A stretch of DNA of 64,000 nucleotides from Ahaetulla prasina (GCF_028640845.1 NC_080540.1:277837524-277901523), one strand, 5' to 3'. Shown: positions 10,507-22,635, numbered from the stretch's first letter. Made by a program: numbers and translations. Notes: generated by a model not told the origin, from the sequence alone.

Positions 10507-10860
10507 TCCAGAAATGCAAAAGAGGAAGAACAATGGTTTCTTGGGAATTGTCATCACTACTTTTTAGAGGAAATGATGCTTATTCATCCAAAGCTTGCTG
10601 AGTATTCTCTATTGAGCAGACTACTCCAATAGAAAACTATAAGTAATGAGTGACAATAGAATTACCAAAAAGTCTATCAGGAACAACCATGCTACCAGGT
10701 ACAAAAGAAAAGTACAAAACACACACCGACAAGGTTGAGGCCATATCAACTGCTCTTCCAGATGGCAGGCATAGCTAAGGGAAGACCTATCTTCAATGTC
10801 CTGCATTTTCCAATTTCTTAGGGAACAAACAAACCTTGTCAGATCTTCAAACATGGAGAA

Positions 10861-10911
10861 AAACTAGGAGAAAGGAAGAAAGGGGAAGGAAGGAAAGAAA
10901 GAAAGAGAGAG

Positions 10912-10943
<32 letters not shown>

Positions 10944-10955
10944 TTTCTTTCTTGT
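10861..10955 (+). repeat. Purine tract followed by pyrimidine tract
   Basis: A (GGAA/GAAA)-rich purine run switches to (TTTC)n at about 10911, making an inverted repeat able to form a hairpin. The counterpart in copy 2 (13209-13282) is shorter. Confidence 0.85.
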
Positions 10956-11025
10956 TCTAAAAAAATTGTCAAGCAATTTTCCAGATTCCAGCTTTATCTT
11001 TATTTGCAAAAAAATCCCTTTAGGG

Positions 11026-11160
11026 CAGGGGTCTCCAACCTTGGCCACTTTAAGCCTGGAGAACTTCAACTCCCAGAATTCCCCAGCCAGCTTTGCTGGC
11101 TGGGGAATTCTGGGAGTTGAAGTCCACCAGGCTTAAAGTGACCAAGGTTGGAGACCCCTG
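11026..11160. mobile_element. Fold-back hAT-type MITE, copy 2 (135 bp)
   Basis: Perfect-looking palindrome from caggggtctccaaccttggc to its reverse complement. Perfect 8-bp duplications CTTTAGGG at 11018-11025 and 11161-11168. The right arm plus flank is then repeated in tandem (see next entry). Confidence 0.9.
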
Positions 11161-11248
11161 CTTTAGGGCTCAAAGTCATTCTGGGAGTTGAAGTCCACCA
11201 GGCTTAAAGTGACCAAGGTTGGAGACCCCTGCTTTAGGGCTCAAAGTC
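11107..11248 (+). repeat. 71-bp tandem duplication of MITE arm plus flank
   Basis: 11107-11177 is repeated at 11178-11248. The unit is the right arm of the fold-back MITE together with its target duplication and the following host bases (gctcaaagtcatt). The same arrangement exists in the second large copy at 13434-13575, so it arose before the 2-kb duplication. Confidence 0.9.
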
Positions 11249-12186
11249 ATTATTAGAAAACCAAAACAGTAAAAAGCATATTTTCTTTGGAACTGTGCCA
11301 TTTGCCCAGAAAGAGAAAAACCACAGTAGGTACAGAAAATTGGGGTAGTAAGGAACATTAATAGGCAGCTAGAGAAGTTGTGAATTATCAGTTTGCATGA
11401 TGATTTGGATGAATTATGTCTGAACGCTCCCCCATTCATGTCCATCATGTGTGAATAACTTCCTCCATGATAGCTATTTTATGAGAACATCATAAAATAG
11501 AGGTCATTTTAAATGCTAATCTTGTTACATGAAGTTTTTCTGTTGATGATTTGACTTCTTCAGTGAAGAATGCATGAAATTGGCCTGTCACTAATGCAGG
11601 TGGTGAAGCTCTAACTCAGGGCAGCAGACCAAACATAGCTTGAAGCCTTTCCTGGTCCTTCAATATCTACTGTTTAATGATAGATTTGGCTCTGCCTCCT
11701 ATGGAACTAGAATTCTATTGGAATGACTTACCTAACATAGAGGGTCTGTTAAGGTGTGTCTCTGGGAATTATAATCTTCCATGTTTCAGAGGTTGAACCT
11801 ATGAAATTAGCAACCAGTTAGGTCATTTCCACATAACCCAGAAACTGTTTATAGCAGGATAGGACAATATTTAAACATTTCTTATAATCTCATAGACATG
11901 CTGGTGAATGGACATATATTTAATAGCTTCCTATATCAAATTTCAGTGGTAGAGAATGTAGCAAACAAATCTGACTGCAGAAACCATGAATTATAGGAAG
12001 GAAACAGCTAAGGATAGAATATCCAGCTAAATGAGAAAAGTTTCAAATATTGCCTAGAAGTAACAGAGCAGAAGTGTACAATACTTCCATCTTTTCTCTC
12101 ACACTTCTGTCTCAGGAAAAACTTAGGAACTTTAAGTGCATAAACTAAACTTTCAGTATTTGATTTGTCAATTATTTATATGGCCT

Positions 12187-12686
<500 letters not shown>

Positions 12687-13208
12687 GATTTGTCAATTAT
12701 TTATATGGCCCACATTTTTCCCTCTTGTATATTACTCCAGAAATGCAAAAAGAGGAAGAACAATGGTTTCTTGGGAATTGTCATCACTACTTTTTAGAGG
12801 AAATGATGCTTATTCATCCAAAGCTTGCTGAGTATTCTCTATTGAGCAGACTACAGCATCTTTTCTTTCACAATAAAATGCTGTTAAAAGTACCAGCCTG
12901 ATAATAATACGGAGGGATTTTTTTTGTGGGAACTTTTAATCCACAATTTTCTGAGCAATAGTTATTCCTGTTCAATAAAACTAGGAACAGTTAAAGCGTT
13001 GTTTAAGTTAATAATCCATTTCTGTTCTTAAGGATTGGAAATAATTTAAAAATTCTATATAATATTTCATTATTTTTAATTGCCATATCAACTGCTCTTC
13101 CAGATGGCAGGCATAGCTAAGGGAAGACCTATCTTCAATGTCCTGCATTTTCCAATTTCTTAGGGAACAAACAAACCTTGTCAGATCTTCAAACATGGAG
13201 AAAAACTA

Positions 13209-13282
13209 GGAGAAAGGAAGAAAGGGGAAGGAAGGAAAGAGAGTCTTTCTTTCTTTCTTTCTTTCTTTCTTTTTCTTTCTTG
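13209..13282 (+). repeat. Purine/pyrimidine tract in copy 2
   Basis: Shorter counterpart of 10861-10955, with the central GAAA units lost and fewer TTTC units. Confidence 0.85.
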
Positions 13283-13353
13283 TACTAAAAAAATTGTCAA
13301 GCAATTTTCCAGATTCCAGCTTTATCTTTATTTGCAAAAAAATCCCTTTAGGG

Positions 13354-13487
13354 CAGGGGTCTCCAACCTTGGCCACTTTAAGCCTGGAGAACTTCAACTC
13401 CCAGAATTCCCAGCCAGCTTTGCTGGCTGGGGAATTCTGGGAGTTGAAGTCCACCAGGCTTAAAGTGACCAAGGTTGGAGACCCCTG
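13354..13487. mobile_element. Fold-back hAT-type MITE, duplicated copy
   Basis: Sister of the element at 11026-11160, one base shorter in the left arm. It was copied with the large duplication and is not an independent insertion. Target duplications CTTTAGGG are kept. Confidence 0.9.
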
Positions 13488-13575
13488 CTTTAGGGCTCAA
13501 AGTCATTCTGGGAGTTGAAGTCCACCAGGCTTAAAGTGACCAAGGTTGGAGACCCCTGCTTTAGAGCTCAAAGTC
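13434..13575 (+). repeat. 71-bp tandem duplication of MITE arm, second large copy
   Basis: Same 71-bp unit pair as at 11107-11248; the second unit differs in ttagagctc versus ttagggctc. Confidence 0.9.
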
Positions 13576-14490
13576 ATTATTAGAAAACCAAAACAGTAAA
13601 AAGCATATTTTCTTTGGAACTGTGCCATTTGCCCAGAAAGAGAAAAACCACAGTAGGTACAGAAAATTGGGGTAGTAAGGAACATTAATAGGCAGCTAGA
13701 GAAGTTGTGAGTTATCAGTTTGCATGATGATTTGGATGAATTATGTCTGAACGCTCCCCCATTCATGTCCATCATGTGTGAATAACTTCCTCCATGATAG
13801 CTATTTTATGAGAACATCATAAAATAGAGGTCATTTTAAATGCTAATCTTGTTACATGAAGTTTTTCTGTTGATGATTTGACTTCTTCAGTGAAGAATGC
13901 ATGAAATTGGCCTGTCACTAATGCAGGTGGTGAAGCTCTAACTCAGGGCAGCAGACCAAACATAGCTTGAAGCCTTTCCTGGTCCTTCAATATCTACTGT
14001 TTAATGATAGATTTGGCTCTGCCTCCTATGGAACTAGAATTCTATTGGAATGACTTACCTAACATAGAGGGTCTGTTAAGGTGTGTCTCTGGGAATTATA
14101 ATCTTCCATGTTTCAGAGGTTGAACCTATGAAATTAGCAACCAGTTAGGTCATTTCCACATAACCCAGAAACTGTTTATAGCAGGATAGGACAATATTTA
14201 AACATTTCTTATAATCTCATAGACATGCTGGTGAATGGACATATATTTAATAGCTTCCTATATCAAATTTCAGTGGTAGAGAATGTAGCAAACAAATCTG
14301 ACTGCAGAAACCATGACATTTAAGTTGGGTAGAGGAACCCTAAGGCCTGAAGCTCTGAGAAGCTTTGCCTAGCCCGTCTAGAACAGTCTTGGAAATTTCT
14401 GGTCCTCCAGATACTGTTGAACTATAACTTCTAGGAATCTGAGTTAATGTAACTATTAAAAAACTGGGAACTGCATATCAGAAACATCTA

Positions 14491-14726
14491 CCGTGTTTCC
14501 CTGAAAATAAGACTCAACTGGAAAATAAGCCCAAGCGTGATTTTTCAGGGTGCTCAAAAATATTAGCCTTGCCCCCAAAATAACCCCCAGTTAAAATCAT
14601 CAACCAGATGGATACACTGAGTATTGTATTTCCCTCAAAATAAGACCTAACTGGAAAATAAGCCCTAATGTGTCTTTTGGAACAGAAATTAATTTAAGAC
14701 TCGGTCTTCTTCTCAGGGAAACATGG
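14491..14726. mobile_element. TA-flanked MITE, CCGTGTTTCCC family (236 bp)
   Basis: Ends ccgtgtttccctgaaaataa and gggaaacatgg are inverted repeats, with TA on each side (14489-14490, 14727-14728). The interior repeats the gaaaataagnc motif. A TA target, supported by the clean insertion at 59642, suggests a Tc1/mariner-type element. Non-coding. Confidence 0.75.
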
Positions 14727-14729
14727 TAG

Positions 14730-15861
14730 CTTGCCATTGCTTCCACTCTCCTGCTGTTAGACAGACAAATTCATCTTTTGTGCTGTATATTTACAAAGTT
14801 AGCACACTAAAGGAAAATAAAGTAGAGTCACTCTCACCAATGTGCTAACTTTGTTAAGGAATGCATTTAGACTTGTTCTCTCAATTTTCTGAGGTGGCTT
14901 AGTGCAACGAAACATAGATGTTGTAGTTTTCTGCTCCCAAGAATTAATTTTCAGACTTAACCATTTCCCATTTCCTCTTTGTTTTTGAAACACTCCATCA
15001 TGTTCCCACTTTGAGATGATTCAGGATTGTTTCAACAATTCCCATGTTCATTTGCTGAAAGTTACAGAACAAAATTTGATTTACAGGTGCTGAAACAATA
15101 GAAAGCTTTTTCCGCAATAAGTAAAACTCCTGGGTAGCTGCTGGTTTAGCTGAATTTATGTCAACGAATAATAGCTTGAATCTGACCTTAGCTCTTGTTC
15201 CAGATAGATACAGGCTAAATCTGGAATCAGTGCTGCCAAGATATTTTGCATGACCTTGACTGCCAAATGGGTGACATTTATTTTTTTCCTTTGACAAAAA
15301 CTAATAATAATAATAATAAATAAACAGAAAACCCTATGCACAACTTCCTTTTATTATCTGGAGATAATACAGCAGCAGTTTTTCACATTAATTTTTTTTC
15401 AGATGTTGAAAATAAGTAACTGGTAAAATGTCCCTTAATGTTTATCTCCAGACAGATGACCCAAGAAGAACTCTTTGCTCTTTGTAATGGATCTTGCAAG
15501 ATTTGGAGATTATCGGAATTATCTAGATTAGGAAAAGAAATGGCTAGCTTTATTTTCCTGATGAAATGTGAAACATTTCAGTAAATTGATGATCAGGTGG
15601 TTGTTAAACATATGACTACCTGAACTAGAGGAAAAGAAATATTAGTATATGTTTAACATTGTATCACAAAAGGTTATCTCTGATTGATAAGCTGACAACC
15701 AGCCAGGTAAGAAAGCTCCACCCATTGTACATGTGTGTAGGTACACCTGAGGGTGCACTTTGAAAGGCAATAACACATCAATTTTCCCCATGTCTACAGT
15801 CATTTATAGAAGTACATCTTCTTCATCTCTTTAGCAAAACTGAGGTGATTAATAAATGGCC
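14730..15861. other. No gene recognised; (TAA)n run
   Basis: Minus-strand frames of 61-99 codons at 14799-15341 have no recognisable domain. A short taataataataa run lies at 15302-15320. Otherwise nothing identified. Confidence 0.5.
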
Positions 15862-15869
15862 TTCCAAAC

Positions 15870-16099
15870 CAGTGGTGGGATTCAATTTTTTTTACTACTA
15901 GTTCTGTGGGCGTGGCTTGGTGGGCATGGCAAGGGAAGGTTACTGCAAAATCCCCATTTCCTCCCAATCAGCTGGGATTCAGGAGACAGAGAATAGATAG
16001 GGGCGGGGCCAGTCAAAGGTGGTATTTACCAGTTCTCTGAACTACTCAAAATTTCTGCTACTGGTTCTCCAGAACTGATCAGAACATGCTGAATATCTG
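15870..16099 (+). mobile_element. hAT-type MITE, CAGTGGTGGGATTCA family (230 bp)
   Basis: Starts cagtggtgggattcaatttt and ends near gaatatctg, with perfect 8-bp duplications TTCCAAAC at 15862-15869 and 16100-16107. Internal blocks ggttctgtgggcgtggc and ggttctccagaactg are shared with the copies at 25002, 33997 and 44090. Confidence 0.85.
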
Positions 16100-16119
16100 T
16101 TCCAAACAGATAATTATGG

Positions 16120-16146
16120 CTATCATCATCATCATCATCATCATCA
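16120..16146 (+). repeat. (ATC)n microsatellite
   Basis: About nine ATC units immediately before the inverted CR1 piece. Confidence 0.9.
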
Positions 16147-16147
16147 C

Positions 16148-16860
16148 GTGATCTTGATTCTTTTCCTCTGTTAAAGCAGCCTAGCCAACACAGTTCTAGG
16201 CTGCATTAACAGAGGGATAGAATCAAGATCACCTGAAGTGTTAATACCACTTGGTAAGGTCACACCTGGAATACTGCATCCAGTTTTGCCTGCCACAATG
16301 TAAAAAAGATGTTGAGACTCTAGAAAGAGTGCAGAGAAGAGCCATAGGGGGCTGGAAGTTAAACCATATAAAGAACGTTTGCTATAGTTAGGTATGTCTA
16401 GTTTAATGAAAAGAAGGACAATGTTTTGATATCTATGGGGTTGCCACAAAGAAGAGGGAGTCAAGCTATTCTCCAAAGCACCTGACAGCAGGACAAGAAG
16501 CAATGGATGAAAACTAATGAAGGAAAGAAGCAACTTAGAACTAAGGAGAAATTTCCTGACAGTTAAAACAATTAATCAGTGGAACAACTTTCCTCCAGAA
16601 GTTGTGAATGCTCCAACACTGGAAATTTTTAAGAAGAGATTGGACAACCATTTGTCTGAAATGGTACAGGGTTTCCTGCCTAAGCAGAGAGTTGGACTAG
16701 AAGATCTCCAAGGTCCCTTCCAAATCTTCTGTTCTGTTCTGTTCTGTTCTGTTCTGTTCTGTTCTGTTCTGGTCTGGTCTGGTCTGGTTTGGCCTGGCCT
16801 GGTCTGTTCCATTCCATTCCATTCCATTCCATTCCATTCCATTCCATTCCATTCCATTAT
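16148..16860 (+). mobile_element. CR1 LINE 3' end with a short inverted 5' piece
   Basis: From about 16196 the plus strand follows a CR1 3' region: gattctatccctctgttaat in inverse at first, then gttgagactctagaaagagt, then the open frame 16517-16918 with ELRRNFLTVKTINQWNNFPP and AFF-like ending. The 5' end is preceded by its own reverse complement: 16149-16183 mirrors 16196-16231 around a 12-base loop. The 3' end runs into pentanucleotide repeats. Confidence 0.85.
16731..16858 (+). repeat. Pentanucleotide arrays (TTCTG)n, (GGTCT)n, (TTCCA)n
   Basis: Directly at the CR1 3' end three related pentamers follow one another with gradual change at the joints. It is probably the element's own tail grown and diverged by slippage. 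Confidence 0.9.
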
Positions 16861-17390
16861 CCTGCTACGACTTGATTATGTGCCACCAAGTTGTTTTCGC
16901 CTCCTAGCAACTATATAAATAGATTTTCTCCATGACAAACTATCCCTAACCTAGTCTTTCAGTCTTTCAATGTTGCACTAATCTCCAGTGTATACTATCC
17001 ACCATTCTCTTCTCTTTTCCTTCTATTTTTCTCAGGAATTAGACCCTTTTCCAGCTTTGTATAAATATATCCAAAGTACAATATTGTTTATTACTACCAT
17101 ATTTATATTATATTTTTTCTCAGGTTTCAAGATGACACAAAAAGGAAGAGGTCTCTCTTTCTTTTATGCTATCACAACAGCCTACAAGAGAAACACTGAG
17201 TGATGAAATGAGTTCCATGATTTTGAACCAAATCTACCTAGACTTAAGCCCAACATTTTAATCATTACATTGTACTGGCTTTCAGTGTAATCCTGGTTAT
17301 TAAGGGATTTCAAACAAATCCTAGTTTAAAAATGGGACTTAGCATATGTGTGAATCCTACCAACCATCTCCCCTGCTCTTGTCAGGACAA
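16861..17390. other. No gene or repeat recognised
   Basis: AT-rich; short frames at 16988-17203 and 17346-17528 lack any recognisable feature. Confidence 0.5.
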
Positions 17391-17404
17391 TGTTTTTGTA
17401 AGAT

Positions 17405-17892
17405 GATTTTTTTTATTTTTATTTATTTTTTAGACATACATAAAACATCTTCAATACAAATACAAACAGTGTGTCGGTTGGTTGGTTACAAATCTTTTGT
17501 GCAGTTTCACCATAATCATAATGTGTGATTTATCTAATTTTACATTTTACCAATCTAATATATATATCCAAGTATTTTGATCAATTAATCATTTATTTAA
17601 CTATACATATTTCTTCCCTCATTTCGTATAAAATGTTCTAAATTTTATATTAATTGTATTGCATTATTCATTTTGTCATCTTGAATCAATGTGTATTTTG
17701 ACAATTCTTACATTATAAAAACCTCTATCAAACTTCATTAACATATTTTTTATCTAACCATTGAAAAAATAAATCCCATATCTTATAATAGTGTTTATCT
17801 TCCTGCTCTAATTTCAAATGTCAATTTACTCATTTCAGCACATTCCATTATTTTCTTAATAATTTCATCTTGCATTGGTATTTTCTCATTGT
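17405..17892 (-). mobile_element. 5'-truncated L1 LINE
   Basis: On the minus strand it ends in an A-rich tail (aaaaataaataaaaataaaa) and begins in sequence reading IIKKIMECAEMSKLTFEIR, as near the C terminus of L1 ORF2. It is flanked by about 14-bp direct repeats ttttgtaagatgat (at ~17393 and ~17893), the signature of L1 target-primed insertion. The open frame is broken. About 490 bp long. Confidence 0.8.
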
Positions 17893-17906
17893 TTTGTAAG
17901 ATGATC

Positions 17907-19347
17907 TTTTGAGTGCCAAAGACCTTACTGAAATTTTCCATTCTGCAGCAAGTACCAGTAGTATCTTCAGACCATCACAAGAAAGACAAATTTTCCAAGC
18001 ATCCTGCAAATATTTTTTTTAAAGCTTTCTCCCCTCTCCCAAAAAGTGGAATAGGCTACTCTGCCTTAAGTTACAGACTGGTTGAACTGTCTTTGGACTT
18101 TCCTTTGATGTTTCTGAACTTGCTTTATTATTGGGGATAGCAGAAAAAGCTTGAATAGGAATATTTTTTTCTGCACTCCGATGGAATTCTTTATGAGTAC
18201 ATGACCATATCAGCTGCTGCAAATACCGAGGAATATCTTTGGGAGGTTGGCACACAGCTACCCTGGTGGGAAAGATTTTTATTTCTATGTTTTGGAAAGA
18301 ATTCTTGTTTGAATGCCTAGCAAAACATGGGTGGAACCACAGGCAGCAAGAAAACTATCTTGGTTCTCTTCCCACTCAGATACAGAATAACATAATTCTC
18401 AAAAAGGCTGCTTGGCTCAGTTTCTAAATAGCACTCAATATGCAGTTAGCAATGTAGAGAATACTCATTTGAATGTGATTGTATCTAATTGTGCATGTTT
18501 TCGCAAATATGCAAACAGAATATAGACATCCTTCAAAATAAGTCCTTTTGCAAATGTTCCAAGGCAGTTCTCCAATATTAGGGATACATAAGCGCCTAAA
18601 TTCATATATTCATAAAAACAATATATTACAAAATCCCTTAAGAGAAAATTGACTGAAAACAATGTGGACATTATCTAAAATTGCAAATCAATATAGTTGG
18701 AGAATTGTGCATTGCAGTTTTCAAGCTAGTATAGGAATTGACCAAATCACATCAATGAAAAGGAAATTGGGAAATGCCACAATTGGTAGATTTACAAATA
18801 TATGGGGGGGGAAAATCCATAACATGAGATTTTTCTCAGCCTTAGTTCAGGTTTTGCAAACTGATCCTGGTCTATGGCTTGTCAATGAATAGTAGAATAA
18901 TTCTTCCTCACTCACAGCCAGTTATGGAGATGGTGAATTTTAATTGTAGAGCAGGTTGCTTATGGTGATAACCTAAGATGAATTCATATTATCCACAGAT
19001 AAAGATGTAGGAGATATGAGTTGTAGTCCACCAAAATCAGGAAAGTATCACACCAGGGATTGTTAGTTACCGATGGGATTTCTCAATCATTTTATTCAGT
19101 TGCCTTCACAAATGAACTGGAATGGAACTATGTGTATATGCTTTGCAACTCTGTCCCTCTCCACACCTTTTGCTTGACTTATTTGAATAACGATACAAAA
19201 TCATCCCCTTCAATTATTCACATATATACAGTTTCTCCATGCAAAAGTAAGACCTGTTTGGCATAAATGTGTGGCACCATATAGCCAAAAGTGTCACTGG
19301 GAGCATGGTTGACCAATATCCCATGAATGGTGGTTGGCCTTTGTTCG
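17907..19347. other. No gene or repeat recognised
   Basis: Open frames up to 78 codons on both strands without recognisable domains. A G run (ggggggg) lies at 18805. One of the longer repeat-poor stretches of the left half. Confidence 0.5.
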
Positions 19348-19355
19348 CTCTAGTG

Positions 19356-19486
19356 CAGGGGTGTCAAACTCACGGCTCCTGGGCTGGATGCGTCACGCAC
19401 TGGCCGTGCCCACGTCCACTTTAGCAAAGGAGGGAAAAATCCCGATCACATGATGCCATTGTGATGACGTGAGTTTGACAACCCTG
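19356..19486 (+). mobile_element. hAT-type MITE, CAGGGGTGTCAAACTC family (131 bp)
   Basis: Inverted ends caggggtgtcaaactcac and gtgagtttgacaaccctg; perfect 8-bp duplications CTCTAGTG at 19348-19355 and 19487-19494. A relative lies at 51590. Confidence 0.9.
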
Positions 19487-19494
19487 CTCTAGTG

Positions 19495-20404
19495 CCTCCA
19501 GATATAGTCATTTAACAAGTCTGCATAATATTGCTGCATAATACTCAAGTACTCCTAAGCTTTTCTTGAATGTTGAATAAACTGAATGGATTTATTCGTA
19601 GTGAATTGGTTTATTCATTCTTCTTGGGGAAGGATAATAAAACTGAAATTTTAGGCAATGAGATAACCAGAGTGGCAGTTGGAGACAAAATAAAAATATC
19701 TGGAGACTGATTGTCTCATTGCCCATTGTAAAAAAAAAAAATCCTCTCAACTTCTGCTTATAGTTTTAAGTGGTTTATCTAATAAACCAGAACTTTTCAG
19801 AAAAGTCTCTCTAGAGTTCATTATTTTTAATATTTGACATGGTAAAGAGATGTGATTCTGTACATGATTAGATGCACCCACTGCATATACCCTCCCTGCA
19901 TATTTAATTCTGTTTTTCTCAGTTGGACTCATATCAGAATATTCACAGTATTTCCAGGAGTATCTGTGGAGGTTCAGAAAAATCAAGGTAGTGGCAACAA
20001 CTGTGTCCCACCCTACCCTACCCACCCCTAAAAAATGGGGATTATCCAGTCAGAAGTACCATCTTGATTTTTTTTAAAAATCTCATCCCATCCCTGCAGA
20101 TGCTCCTGTGTAATTCATGGATGTGGATGTGAGGCCACATTTTAAACTTTCTGAAGTGATCTTGAACAACCTTGAATAACCTTGAGATTATCAGGCATTA
20201 GGGTCAATGTATGGAGGTCTCTAAATTCAGGTTTGTATATATCAGGCATTAGGGTCCAATGTATGGAGGTCAGTTTCTAAATTCAGCCACCCAACATGGA
20301 AGATGAAGCTGAGGGCCCTGTCAATTTCAAAGAATTCCACCTTGTTTTCTCTCTTGCAATTCTACTGCAATTCATAAGGGAAATTTTATTAACCCCAGTT
20401 AAAT
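19495..20404. other. No gene; a ~55-bp tandem duplication
   Basis: The segment atcaggcattagggtcaatg ... ctctaaattcag (about 20189-20230) is repeated, slightly changed, at about 20240-20286. Nothing else recognised. Confidence 0.5.
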
Positions 20405-20880
20405 AGTTTAAAAAGTTTTGAGACTCTAGAAAAAGTGCAGAGAAGAGCAACCAAGACGATTAGGGGTCTGGAGGCTAAAACATATGATGAATGGTTGCAA
20501 GAACTGATCATGGCTAGTCTAATAACGAGAAGGACCATGGGAGACATGATAGAAGTATTTGAGGGGCTTCCACAGAGAGGCTGCCATAGAGAGGAAGGGG
20601 CCAAGTCAACCTATTTTCCAAAGCACCTGAAGGCCAGACAAGGAATAATGGATAGAAACTGATCAAGGAGGGATTCAACCTGGAAATAAGGAGAAATTTT
20701 CTGACAGTGACAGCAATCAACCATGGAACAGAAGTTGCCTTCAGAAGTTGTGGGAACTTCATCACTGGAAGCTTTCATGAAGAGACTGGACTGCCATTTG
20801 TCAGAAATGGTTTAGGGTCTGCTTGGGGTTGGGTTGGACTAGATGACCTACAAGGTCCCTGCCAATTCTGTTAATCTGTA
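20405..20880 (+). mobile_element. CR1 LINE 3' end
   Basis: Starts at gttttgagactctagaaaaa and runs collinear with the CR1 at 16.3-16.7 kb to ggttggactagatgacctac and ggtccctgccaattctg. Frame partly open (20435-20662: GLEAKTYDEWLQELIMASL). Degraded and 5'-truncated. Confidence 0.85.
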
Positions 20881-21924
20881 TCTAATCTGTATCTGATGAT
20901 GCCACTCTAAACTCACTGACAGGACCCAGAAATTCCTCTGAATGTGGCTCTCTGAGTTCATTTTTGTTCTGAAGAAGTTTCCGGTTTCCATATTGAGCAA
21001 GAGGCACAACCTTCCTTTCTTCACATCCTTCTAAAAGTGCAGTTTGTACAAATGCTTTGTTTGTCTTAGGAAAGATTTTTCCCAGAATGAAAGTCACCAG
21101 AATGTTGTTGCTTTAAGAGCAAATAGCACTCACCAAAATAACTTGACACATTCTTCGACTTTATTTTAAATTAATTTCATAAAAGTTCTAAAAAGTGGTG
21201 TGTGTGTTTATTATTTTATTTTATTTATTTTCTACTGGGAAGAGGAGAAGTTTTTCTGCCAGTAAATAATAATTAGGCTGAAAGGAACTCATGAATTGTC
21301 ATGTGTCCAGAGGCTAGCATTGAATTCTGAAAAGCCAAACATTTATAGTTTGAGTAAACAGAAAGAGCTTTTAAATATTCTACCTAAGCAGAAAAAGATG
21401 GCACACATTCTGTCAATCTATGCTTACTGATTACCAATTTTATTCTCTAGAATGTATTAATCCCAATTCTTCTTTCGATATTGAAGAAATTCTTTATAGA
21501 GTCTTTTAAAAGTCCAACCAACCAGCAAGCACAGAGTGGTTGTTGTGGGGAACAAAACAGGAGGGAACACAGTATAAACATGTGATAAATATTGAAGAAA
21601 GGGTGGTGGTAAGGTTGCATTGAAATGGCCTTTTTATATTTGCCAGCCTATTGGACATCAATGGAACAAGATGACATTTTGAGAAGCATTTATCAGAACC
21701 AAGGGTTAAATGGACATACTTCTTGCAGACAGAACAAGTCCTCTAGATGGAAACCTGATGATCAATACCTTGCATAAAGTATCAATGTGGATTCAATTTC
21801 TTATGCATTGATCGCTAAACAGTTTTGCTTCTCTGGAGTTCCTCTCTCAGTTTCAGTATTGTTTCAGGCTTGAAGATTTTCAGTATCAGTCCTTAACATC
21901 TTGGTATACTGTATTTTACAAACA
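20881..21924. other. No gene or repeat recognised
   Basis: AT-rich sequence; minus-strand frame of 71 codons at 20882-21097 has no recognisable feature. Confidence 0.5.
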
Positions 21925-21932
21925 CTTCCACA

Positions 21933-22106
21933 CAGGGCTAGGTTCTACTTACCTTTATGTGCAACGGGAACGTGCGTGAGCACTTGCTTTGCTTGAGAAG
22001 AAGCTTTGCGCAGAAGCTTCTTGATGATGTTGGGGGGTGAGTGGGCGGAGCCTCCCGCCAGTTTTACTACCAGTTCTATAGAACCGGACAGAACCGGGAG
22101 CAACTC
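21933..22106 (+). mobile_element. hAT-type MITE, CAGGGGTAGGTTCTAC family, right end lost
   Basis: Starts cagggctaggttctacttac and contains ccgccagttttactaccagt, as in the copy at 39824. An 8-bp repeat CTTCCACA flanks it (21925-21932 and 22107-22114), but the expected right inverted repeat is missing. Confidence 0.7.
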
Positions 22107-22132
22107 CTTCCACAGTGCTCACTATTTAGTAT

Positions 22133-22182
22133 TTGTCAATCTTGGCTGCTTTAAGCTGTGTGGACTTCAACTCCCAGAATTC
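22133..22182. mobile_element. Half of a fold-back MITE
   Basis: Only the left arm (caatcttggctgctttaagc to actcccagaattct) is present. Its mirror arm is absent, so this is a truncated relic. Confidence 0.6.
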
Positions 22183-22300
22183 TATATACAGAAGAATTAT
22201 TTTTAATTCCTTCATTTGCTTTAATTCATTTTTCAGGTTGGCTCTGAATAGAAGAATGGTATATGGGGAAATAATTTAAAAATGGCTAAATGGGTATTAG

Positions 22301-22445
22301 AGGTAGTCCTCGACTTACAACAGCTTGTTTAGTGACCAAAGTTACAATGGCACTGAAAAAAAGTCTATGTCTCATCCCATTTCCCAAAGTGCTTATGTAA
22401 CTATGAGAGGCATAAGAACATAGAGACAATCCAAAGAGACACTGT
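22301..22445 (+). mobile_element. Partial MITE, AGGTAGTCCTCGACTTAC family
   Basis: aggtagtcctcgacttacaa begins a block that matches the left part of 23763-24148. The right half has been lost. Confidence 0.65.
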
Positions 22446-22635
22446 TGAAAGTCATCGTTGACTTAGAACAGTGAACAAGCTCAGTTTGACATTTGACATA
22501 TTTTTGGGGCAGAGAAAGTCCTACATTTTATTCCAAATAAAGCTGCAAAGAATACAATGAAATTATATGTAGTAACCCAGCCTTCCTCAACCTGATGCCC
22601 TCCAGATAGATTTAATCACAACTCCCATTCTTTCC

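Larger units (their letters stand above)
9899..11984 (+). repeat. Tandem segmental duplication, copy 1
   Basis: Direct repeat of the adjacent copy 2. Matching blocks: 9899-10258 with 11985-12820, and 10740-11984 with 13080-14314. Copy 1 has a 6-unit TTTA run, an extra antisense L2 fragment with flanking 85-bp repeats (10173-10591), and a private segment at about 10619-10738. Outside these the copies differ at only scattered bases and small gaps by eye. Confidence 0.9.
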
